A DNA stretch of 8,985 bases from Thiosocius sp965601425 (GTDB lineage: Bacteria; Pseudomonadota; Gammaproteobacteria; Chromatiales; Chromatiaceae), in contig CBFCWF010000175.1 in assembly GCA_965601425.1 (NCBI GenBank), positions 1 through 8,985 on the forward strand, in the 5' to 3' direction. This document shows positions 1-5,290 of this stretch, one piece after another. The notes under the pieces were generated by a model. That model made no database searches. It was given only the letters and a program-made list of their open reading frames with translations, and was not told the origin of the DNA. Position 1 is the stretch's first letter; each line of letters starts with the position of its first letter. Both the position numbers and the translations under genes were made by a program.

Positions 1-1
1 G

Positions 2-880
2 GCGCGCTGCGAGGTCATCCTGTCTGCCGGCGCGATCGGATCGCCGCAGCTGCTGCAATTGTCCGGCATCGGCCCCGGCGATCTGTTGCAGTCGTTGGGT
101 ATCGCGGTGCGGCGTGATCTGCCGGGCGTCGGGGGCAATCTTCAGGATCATCTGCAGATTCGCAGCGTTTACCAGGTGAGCAACGCGACGACGCTGAACC
201 AGCGGGCGAACAGCCTGACGGGAAAACTGATGATGGGCCTCGAATACCTGCTGTTCCGCAGCGGCCCGCTGACGATGGCGCCGAGCCAGCTGGGTGCGTT
301 CGCGCGCAGCGATCCGACACAGACCACGCCCAATATCGAGTGGCACGTGCAGCCATTGAGCCTGGACAGATTCGGCGAACCACTGCACCGGTTCCCCGCA
401 ATCACCCCCTCGGTGTGCAACCTGCGGCCGACCAGCCGTGGGCATGTGCGGATTCGGGACCCGGGGCAGGGCACGCACCCGGAGATCCGCCTGAACTACC
501 TGTCGACCGATGAAGACCGGCGGGTAGCGGTGGACGCACTGCGTTTCACACGCCGGATAATGGCCGCGCGCGCACTGGAGAAGTACCAGCCGGTCGAGTG
601 GCGGCCGGGGAGTGGCGTGACCGCAGACGAAGAACTGCTGCAGGCCGCCGGCGATCTCGGTACCACCATCTTCCATCCGGTCGGGACCTGCAAGATGGGT
701 GTCGACGCGATGGCCGTGGTCGATGCCCGGCTGCGCGTCCGAGGCATTCATGGTCTGCGCGTGGCCGACGCCTCGATCATGCCGACCCTGACCTCCGGCA
801 ACACCAATGCCCCGACGATCATGATCGCGGAAAAGGCCGCGCAGATGATCCGGGAAGATTCTAGAAACAAGATTAATTAA
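2..880 (+). CDS. GMC-family FAD-dependent oxidoreductase (choline/alcohol dehydrogenase-like), C-terminal part
   Basis: This is the C-terminal 292 residues of a glucose-methanol-choline oxidoreductase, a family of about 530-560 residues that oxidises alcohols to aldehydes with FAD. The N-terminal FAD-binding GxGxxG region lies off the left edge, so the frame is open from base 2. The first visible residues contain the second GMC signature, GAIGSPQLLQLSGIG (bases 29-73). The catalytic pair is present: His in HPVGTCKMG (codon 674-676) and Asn in the GNTNAPTIMIAEK segment (first Asn codon 800-802). The His-Asn pairing is typical of choline-dehydrogenase-like members, where other GMC enzymes have His-His. 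The substrate cannot be read from this half; the family includes choline, polyethylene glycol, long-chain alcohol and sugar dehydrogenases. The gene ends at TAA 878-880 inside an AT-rich palindrome. The family is certain; the substrate is unknown. Confidence 0.93.
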   Translation, partial: ARCEVILSAGAIGSPQLLQLSGIGPGDLLQSLGIAVRRDLPGVGGNLQDHLQIRSVYQVSNATTLNQRANSLTGKLMMGLEYLLFRSGPLTMAPSQLGAFARSDPTQTTPNIEWHVQPLSLDRFGEPLHRFPAITPSVCNLRPTSRGHVRIRDPGQGTHPEIRLNYLSTDEDRRVAVDALRFTRRIMAARALEKYQPVEWRPGSGVTADEELLQAAGDLGTTIFHPVGTCKMGVDAMAVVDARLRVRGIHGLRVADASIMPTLTSGNTNAPTIMIAEKAAQMIREDSRNKIN

Positions 881-883
881 TCT
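870..883. repeat. 14-bp AT-rich perfect palindrome over the GMC stop codon
   Basis: AGATTAATTAATCT reads the same on both strands and contains the TAA stop of the dehydrogenase gene. A partial copy, GGATTAATCT, follows at 904-913. The palindrome sits in the short gap between two convergent genes. It could be a weak bidirectional 3' end structure or a protein-binding site, but it lacks the GC stem and T-run of a classical terminator. The sequence is observed directly; the function is a guess. Confidence 0.4.
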
Positions 884-949
884 AATTAAGGATCTGTTTC
901 AAAGGATTAATCTGGCGTCGTCATTGCGTCGCGGCGAGGACTGGGCGGC

Positions 950-1354
950 TCAGCGTATGCGGGTCCCCCGTTGTGTCCTGAAACGGTTCAGCTGCTGCTG
1001 TTGCTGCAGGCGGAACTGCCGTTGCTGATCGATGGCCTTGAGGCGCTGACCGGCATCCGGTCCTTCCGTCCTTCTCGCCCGGTTTTGCAGCAACAAAAGA
1101 TCCCGACGCTGGCGCTCCTGCAGTGAGCGCTGCTCGATCTGTTGTTGACGGTCGAGCTGCTTTGGATCGGACGCTCCCGAGCCGGACGGTTTGCCCAGCG
1201 GAAACGGGGCTGGACGTTGAACCTCGCGCAGCTGCTGCTGGCTCTCCCGATTGAGCTGGAGCAGCTGCGGCGTACTGCCCGGGAGCGGGTCTGCGCCGGA
1301 TGGCATAACCAACAAACCCGAAAAAAGAGCCGAAAAGCGAAAAGAAAATTTCAT
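950..1354 (-). CDS. Small secreted Gln/Arg-rich protein of unknown function
   Basis: This 134-residue protein is not recognised as a named family. Residues 1-21 look like a Sec signal peptide: MKFSFRF, then a short hydrophobic stretch ALFSGLLVM, then PSGA with likely cleavage near Ala21, giving a periplasmic or outer product of about 113 residues. The mature part holds 24 Gln and 19 Arg against 11 acidic residues, so it is strongly basic. Gln-rich runs (QQQL 39-42, RQQQIEQ 69-75, QQQQQL 117-122) sit in predicted helical or coiled-coil stretches (about 30-47, 64-93 and 101-126). A Pro/Gly/Ser linker lies at about 48-63. No cysteine is present. No clear Shine-Dalgarno precedes the ATG; the upstream sequence is AT-rich. 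The gene lies alone, convergent with the dehydrogenase and about 210 bp downstream of the glycerate kinase on the same strand. The signal peptide and a composition that follows only this frame support a real gene. Confidence 0.65.
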   Translation of the reverse strand: MKFSFRFSALFSGLLVMPSGADPLPGSTPQLLQLNRESQQQLREVQRPAPFPLGKPSGSGASDPKQLDRQQQIEQRSLQERQRRDLLLLQNRARRTEGPDAGQRLKAIDQQRQFRLQQQQQLNRFRTQRGTRIR

Positions 1355-1494
1355 TTAAAAAATATAAGGATAACGTAGGGAGTTAAGAGCACCTCTAATA
1401 ATCCTGGGTGCGCCGATAGTGCTCGCTGTCCGCGCAACTGGCCGTTAGGGCAACTTCGCGACCGTGAGCCTTCGTCCATCGTGGCATGATTTAA

Positions 1495-1510
1495 CATAAT
1501 ATTCATTATG
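1495..1510. repeat. Inverted repeat CATAAT-ATTC-ATTATG
   Basis: A perfect 6-bp inverted repeat with a 4-bp spacer lies in the 209-bp gap (1355-1563) between the glycerate kinase stop and the Gln-rich gene, both on the minus strand. It is AT-rich, unlike the surrounding genes. It could be an operator for the Gln-rich gene or a weak 3' hairpin for the kinase transcript. There is no T-run of terminator quality. The rest of the gap shows no gene I can support. Confidence 0.3.
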
Positions 1511-1563
1511 CGCAATTGCATCGGGGTGGATCGGCGCGACCCGGATTTCTTGCACAAACGCGG

Positions 1564-2838
1564 CTAGCCGTCAGTGTCCTCGATGAGAATCGCCCGGAAA
1601 TCGTTTACATTGGTCAGCGTCGGTCCGGTGATCAGCGCATCCTCCAGCGCCCCGAAAAAGCCGTGGCCGTCGTTATTGGCGAGCGATTCGCTGGGGTTGA
1701 TACCGAGCCGCCATGCACGTTCCAGCGTCGAGGGTGTGAGTCGGGCGCCGGCAATCTCCTCGACACCATCGACCCCGTCGGTGTCGCCAGCAACGGCGTA
1801 GACCCCCGGCTGACCTTTGAGCGCCAGCGCAAGGGACAGCAGGAACTCGACATTGCGGCCACCGCGACCGTCGCCGCGCAGCGTGACTGTGGTCTCGCCC
1901 CCGGACAGCAGCACGCACGGTGGCTCGAATGGCATCCGGCGCCGCGCGACCTGCCGTGCGATCCCGGCCATGACCTTGCCCGCATCGCGCGCCTCGCCTT
2001 CGATACTGTCACCCAGGATGTACGCGGTTAGGCCAGCCTTGGCGGCGACCTCGGCGGCGGCCTCGAGGGCCATCTGCGGCGTCGCGACAAGGTAGGTCTC
2101 GACGCCGGCGAGTCGCGGGTCGCCGGGCTTGATGGTCTCGCCGCGTCCGCTTTCGAGCAGTTGGCGCGCGCCAGGAGGCACCGTGACCCGGTAGCGGTCG
2201 ATGATCGCCAGTGCGTCGTCGCAGCTCGTCGGGTCGCCAACCGTTGGACCCGAGGCAATGTCTGTCGCATCGTCGCCGGGCACATCGGAGATCAGCAGAT
2301 TGACGACCCGAGCCGGGTGGCACGCTGCCGCCAGGCGCCCCCCCTTGATCGCCGACAGGTGTCGTCGCACGCAGTTCATCTCCGAGATCGACGCGCCGCA
2401 ACGCAGGAGTTCGCGATTGATCGCCTGCTTGTCGACAAGGGTCAGCCCCGGCAGCGGCATCGGTAACAACGCCGAACCGCCGCCCGAGATCAGGCACAAC
2501 ACGAGGTCATCGGGGGTGAGGCCGTGCACGCGTTCGAGCATGCGCTGCGCGGCCCGCAGGCCCGCCTCGTCAGGCACCGGGTGCGCGGCTTCGACGATCT
2601 CGACCGATTGACAGGCGACCTTGTAACCGTACCGGGTGACCACCAGGCCGTCGAGCGGACCCTGCCAATGCCTTTCCACGGCGCGGGCCATCGCCGCGGA
2701 GGCCTTACCCGCGCCGATGACGAGCACTCTGCCCCGCGGTCTCGCCGGCAGCCACCGCGGCACACAGACGGCCGGCTGGGCGGATTCAATTGCGGCGTCA
2801 AACAGCTGCCGCAGGAGTTTTTCGGGCGAGACCGGCAT
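1564..2838 (-). CDS. ttuD: Glycerate 2-kinase (TtuD/GckA type, MOFRL family)
   Basis: This 424-residue cytoplasmic enzyme phosphorylates D-glycerate with ATP to 2-phosphoglycerate, feeding lower glycolysis. It is full length for the DUF4147 plus MOFRL architecture, often mislabelled hydroxypyruvate reductase. Visible motifs in order: IGAGKAS (41-47), SGGGSALL (118-125), NCVRRHLSAIKGGRLA (155-170), SDVPGDD (184-190), ASGPT (195-199), then the C-terminal MOFRL domain with SGGETTVT (312-319), GRGGRN (324-329) and GDTDGVDG (351-358). This class is unrelated to the E. coli GarK/GlxK kinases. The ATG at 2838 is the only possible start, because the in-frame codon run upstream reaches the garR stop TGA (2863-2865) without another ATG, GTG or TTG. 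It has no Shine-Dalgarno and lies 24 nt after garR, so reinitiation by ribosomes leaving garR is likely. Its partner enzyme upstream supplies its substrate. Confidence 0.93.
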   Translation of the reverse strand: MPVSPEKLLRQLFDAAIESAQPAVCVPRWLPARPRGRVLVIGAGKASAAMARAVERHWQGPLDGLVVTRYGYKVACQSVEIVEAAHPVPDEAGLRAAQRMLERVHGLTPDDLVLCLISGGGSALLPMPLPGLTLVDKQAINRELLRCGASISEMNCVRRHLSAIKGGRLAAACHPARVVNLLISDVPGDDATDIASGPTVGDPTSCDDALAIIDRYRVTVPPGARQLLESGRGETIKPGDPRLAGVETYLVATPQMALEAAAEVAAKAGLTAYILGDSIEGEARDAGKVMAGIARQVARRRMPFEPPCVLLSGGETTVTLRGDGRGGRNVEFLLSLALALKGQPGVYAVAGDTDGVDGVEEIAGARLTPSTLERAWRLGINPSESLANNDGHGFFGALEDALITGPTLTNVNDFRAILIEDTDG

Positions 2839-2862
2839 CGAATCGTAAGACCGGGTCCGCGA

Positions 2863-3750
2863 TCAGCGCTTGGCGACTTCGAAGTCGGCCAGGGTTTCCA
2901 GTGCCCTCACCATCGCGGAATGATCCCAGCCGGCACCGCCGTGTGCGGCGCAGGCATTGAACAGTTCCTGTGCGGTCGCGGTATTCGGCAGGGAGATGCC
3001 GAGTTCGCGCGCGTTGCTGAGTGCCAGATTGAGGTCTTTCTGGTGTAGCGCGATCCGGAACCCCGGATCGAAGGTGCGGTTGATCATGCGTTCGCCATGG
3101 ACCTCGAGGATCTTTGACGAGGCGAAGCCGCCCATCAACGCCTCTCGCACCCGCGCCGGGTCGGCGCCCGCCTTCGCGGCGAACAGCAGGGCCTCGGCGA
3201 CCGCCTCGATATTCAGCGCAACAATGATCTGATTGGCTACCTTCGCCGTCTGACCGTCGCCGTTGGCGCCAACCCGTGTGATGTTCTTGCCCATCAGTTC
3301 GAACAGTGGCTTGACCCGGTCGAACGTGTCCTGGTTTCCACCGACCATGATCGACAGGGCCGCGTTCTTGGCGCCGACCTCGCCGCCGGATACCGGGGCA
3401 TCGAGATACTCGCAGCCCAGCGCATTGATACGCCGAGCGAAGTCTTTGGTCGCCATCGGTGAGATCGAGCTCATGTCCACGACGACCTTGCCGGCGGAAA
3501 GCCTGGAGGCCACGCCATCCGGTCCGAAGAGGACCGCATCGACATGCGGTGTATCCGTGACCATGAGGAAGACGATCTGGGCGTCTGCGGCGACTTCGGC
3601 CGCGTTACCGCAGCCGGTGCCGCCGGCATCGATCAGTGCCTGGGGGACACCGGAACGGCTGTGCAACAATACCTCGTGGCCGGCGCTGATCAGATGGCCG
3701 GCCATTGGCGTACCCATGATACCCAGACCAATGAATCCCAGTTTGCTCAC
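2863..3750 (-). CDS. garR: 2-hydroxy-3-oxopropionate (tartronate semialdehyde) reductase
   Basis: This NAD(P)H-dependent reductase of the beta-hydroxyacid dehydrogenase family converts tartronate semialdehyde to D-glycerate. With the GTG start it is 295 residues, matching E. coli GarR/GlxR. It shows the N-terminal Rossmann signature GFIGLGIMGTPM (5-16), the substrate loop DAPVSGGEVGA (117-127), the catalytic Lys170 and Asn173 in GQTAKVANQ, and the conserved KDL (238-240). An ATG six bases further up (3756) is possible, but GGAGA at 3761-3757 abuts that ATG and stands an ideal 6 nt before the GTG at 3750, which gives MSKLGFIG like other members. The glycerate kinase follows after 24 nt, so the two form an operon for consecutive steps. 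Close relatives are 3-hydroxyisobutyrate dehydrogenase and GlxR; the kinase neighbour favours the tartronate semialdehyde role. Confidence 0.92.
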   Translation of the reverse strand: MSKLGFIGLGIMGTPMAGHLISAGHEVLLHSRSGVPQALIDAGGTGCGNAAEVAADAQIVFLMVTDTPHVDAVLFGPDGVASRLSAGKVVVDMSSISPMATKDFARRINALGCEYLDAPVSGGEVGAKNAALSIMVGGNQDTFDRVKPLFELMGKNITRVGANGDGQTAKVANQIIVALNIEAVAEALLFAAKAGADPARVREALMGGFASSKILEVHGERMINRTFDPGFRIALHQKDLNLALSNARELGISLPNTATAQELFNACAAHGGAGWDHSAMVRALETLADFEVAKR

Positions 3751-3756
3751 AAGCAT

Positions 3757-3761
3757 TCTCC
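3757..3761 (-). promoter_or_regulatory. Ribosome binding site that selects the garR GTG start
   Basis: GGAGA on the minus strand, read 3761 to 3757, lies 6 nt before GTG 3750-3748. It has no gap before ATG 3756-3754. The spacing rule favours the GTG. Confidence 0.6.
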
Positions 3762-3763
3762 GA

Positions 3764-3788
3764 ATGGTGTTGATGGTGTCAGCGACAC
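3764..3788. promoter_or_regulatory. Direct repeat and hairpin in the garR leader
   Basis: On the plus strand ATGGTGT occurs twice, at 3764-3770 and 3773-3779, with a 9-bp period. GTGTC (3776-3780) and GACAC (3784-3788) form a 5-bp inverted repeat with a 3-bp spacer. The cluster lies just upstream of the garR ribosome binding site, in the divergent 210-bp region between garR and the class V aminotransferase. It could be an operator or an RNA leader hairpin. Elsewhere in this gap TTGACA occurs at 3815-3820 (+), and TTGCTG (3846-3841) with TAATCT (3825-3820) on the minus strand spaced 15 bp. Neither makes a convincing complete promoter. Confidence 0.25.
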
Positions 3789-3960
3789 GCGGCGGCCGCG
3801 CGCCGTAGCGACGGTTGACAGATTAGCAGACGGCAGCGCACAGCAAGACCGACAAACGGCCACCCTGCCCTCGCCCGCAGCCGGCGTCCCGCGGTTTGCC
3901 TTCACCCGGCCGCTGGGATAGCGTCCCCATCGATCCCATCGCGCTGACTGTTCGTATTCT

Positions 3961-5100
3961 ATGCTCTACCTGCCCGCCGAATTTCCACAAGACCCCGGCC
4001 TCTGCTATCTGAACCATGCGGCGGTCGGCCCCTGGCCCCGGCGAACGGCTCAGGCCGTCGCGCGCTTTGCGCAGCAGAACATGACCCATGGCGCGGAAGA
4101 CTATCCCGCCTGGCTGCAGGTCGAACAGCGTTTGCGCGCACGCCTCGCGCGACTGATCAATGCCCCGAGCCCCAGCGACATTGCGCTGGTCAAGAATACC
4201 TCCGAGGGGCTGTCGATCATCAGCCAGGGCCTCGACTGGCGCGACGGCGATGAGGTGATCGGGCTGCACGGCGATTTTTGTTCCAACGAGATGGTCTGGG
4301 AGCAGCTGCGCGACCGGGGCGTGGTTTATCGGCCGGTCGACGCGCTGCAGGCACCGGACCCAGAGGGCGCGCTGATCGCGGCATTGTCCGGTCGCACGCG
4401 ACTGCTGGCGATAAGCACCGTGCATTTTGCGACCGGATACCGATTCGACCTCGCGCGTCTGTCCGCGGCTTGCCAGGCCCGCGGGGTGCTGCTCTCGGTG
4501 GACGGCATCCAGAGCCTCGGCGCCGTGCGCTTCGACCTCGAGCAGGTGCCGGCGGATTTCGTGACCTCCGGCGGCCACAAATGGCTGCTCTCGCCGGAGG
4601 GTCTCGGTTTTCTCTACTGCCGCCCCTCACTGCGCGAGGAGCTGGCGCTACACCAGTTCGGCTGGGCGATGCGCGAAGCCCCGTATGCGTTCGAGAGCGA
4701 CACCTGGTCACCGGCGCGCTCGGCACGCCGCTTCGAGCCCGGCACGCCGAACATGATCGGGATCCATGCGATGGATGCGAGCCTCAGCCTGTTCGAGGAA
4801 ATTGGCGTGGATCAGGTCGAGGAGCGCCTGGCGCGTCAGGTCGTGCGCCTGGAGGCCGGGCTGCGCACGCTGCCCGATATCGACATCGTGACGCCCGCGG
4901 ATGCGCAAAAACGTGCCGGGATCCTCACATTTCGGCACACGAGGATCAAAGGCAGCGAGCTGCATGCCGCGTTGATGGGACAGCGCGTGATTTGTGCCGG
5001 GCGTGCCGGTGGCGTGCGCCTTGCCCCGCATTTCTACACGCCCGATACCCAATTGGATCGTGCGCTCGAGCTGATTCGACAAACGATCCAAAACCTATGA
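3961..5100 (+). CDS. Class V aminotransferase-fold PLP enzyme (cysteine desulfurase/isopenicillin-epimerase-like)
   Basis: This 379-residue cytoplasmic PLP enzyme of fold type I belongs to the class V branch that includes NifS/SufS-like enzymes, selenocysteine lyase and isopenicillin N epimerase-like proteins. Visible features: YLNHAAVGP (16-24), phosphate-binding NTSEGLS (79-85), His155 in STVHFATGY expected to stack on the cofactor, Asp181 and Gln184 in DGIQSLG, the PLP-binding Lys207 in SGGHKWLLSPEG, FEPGTPN (258-264), and GRAGGVRLAPHFY (347-359). The C-terminal loop has Cys345 in RVICAGR. It does not have the RTGHHC-type catalytic cysteine of SufS, so desulfurase activity is uncertain. 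The reaction and substrate cannot be assigned from sequence alone. No Shine-Dalgarno is seen before the ATG at 3961; weak initiation or a leaderless mRNA is possible. It is divergent from garR, and no iron-sulfur assembly genes are nearby. Confidence 0.88.
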   Translation: MLYLPAEFPQDPGLCYLNHAAVGPWPRRTAQAVARFAQQNMTHGAEDYPAWLQVEQRLRARLARLINAPSPSDIALVKNTSEGLSIISQGLDWRDGDEVIGLHGDFCSNEMVWEQLRDRGVVYRPVDALQAPDPEGALIAALSGRTRLLAISTVHFATGYRFDLARLSAACQARGVLLSVDGIQSLGAVRFDLEQVPADFVTSGGHKWLLSPEGLGFLYCRPSLREELALHQFGWAMREAPYAFESDTWSPARSARRFEPGTPNMIGIHAMDASLSLFEEIGVDQVEERLARQVVRLEAGLRTLPDIDIVTPADAQKRAGILTFRHTRIKGSELHAALMGQRVICAGRAGGVRLAPHFYTPDTQLDRALELIRQTIQNL

Positions 5101-5136
5101 TTTAATATATAAGTTAATGATTTTATTGTTTCATAC

Positions 5137-5162
5137 AAAAAAGAAAAAACGTCGGCGCGACG
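5137..5162 (-). terminator. Intrinsic-terminator-like hairpin facing the minus strand
   Basis: Read on the minus strand, CGTCG (5162-5158), loop CGC, CGACG (5154-5150) form a 5-bp GC-rich stem followed at once by TTTTTTCTTTTTT (5149-5137). This is the layout of a rho-independent terminator. Both flanking genes are on the plus strand, so the transcript it would end is not obvious. On the plus strand the same bases put the A-run before the stem and would not terminate. A competing fold pairs CGGCG (5153-5157) with CGCCG (5172-5176). Confidence 0.4.
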
Positions 5163-5207
5163 ATTATGAATCGCCGAAAATGGTGTGGAACGCGGATTGC
5201 TCGTAAT

Positions 5208-5224
5208 CGGCCGCTTTCCGGCCG
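5208..5224 (+). repeat. Hairpin in the leader of the acyl-CoA synthetase gene
   Basis: CGGCCG (5208-5213), loop CTTTC, CGGCCG (5219-5224) make a 6-bp all-GC stem with a 5-nt loop. It lies in the 190-bp gap (5101-5290) before the synthetase start, with no T-run after it. It could structure the mRNA leader. The rest of the gap is AT-rich to 5149 and then GC-rich, with no gene I can support. Confidence 0.3.
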
Positions 5225-5276
5225 GTGTCTGATGCGGGCTGGCTGGCAGCAGGAGAAGCGTCGCCGTGATTCGAAC

Positions 5277-5282
5277 AAGGAG
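5277..5282 (+). promoter_or_regulatory. Strong ribosome binding site of the acyl-CoA synthetase gene
   Basis: AAGGAG lies 8 nt before ATG 5291. It is the clearest Shine-Dalgarno in the window and fixes the synthetase start. Confidence 0.7.
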
Positions 5283-5290
5283 ACGGATCG

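Noticed and set aside
1351..1557. A 68-codon minus-strand frame between the glycerate kinase and the Gln-rich gene
   Set aside because: It has no ribosome site, no signal peptide at its start and no motif, and it overlaps the start of the better-supported Gln-rich gene.
3823..4578. A 251-codon minus-strand frame over the aminotransferase start and its upstream gap
   Set aside because: It has no recognisable motif and overlaps the conserved PLP enzyme gene on the opposite strand.
3961..5100. Serine-glyoxylate aminotransferase, tempting because of the glycerate genes next door
   Set aside because: The PLP site is SGGHKWLLSPEG, of the NifS/SufS/epimerase type. The SQKGLMLPPG-like site of serine-glyoxylate aminotransferases is absent.
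5264..5282. GATTCGAAC resembling a tRNA T-loop
   Set aside because: The flanking bases do not pair as a T-stem, and no acceptor, D or anticodon arms can be folded around it.
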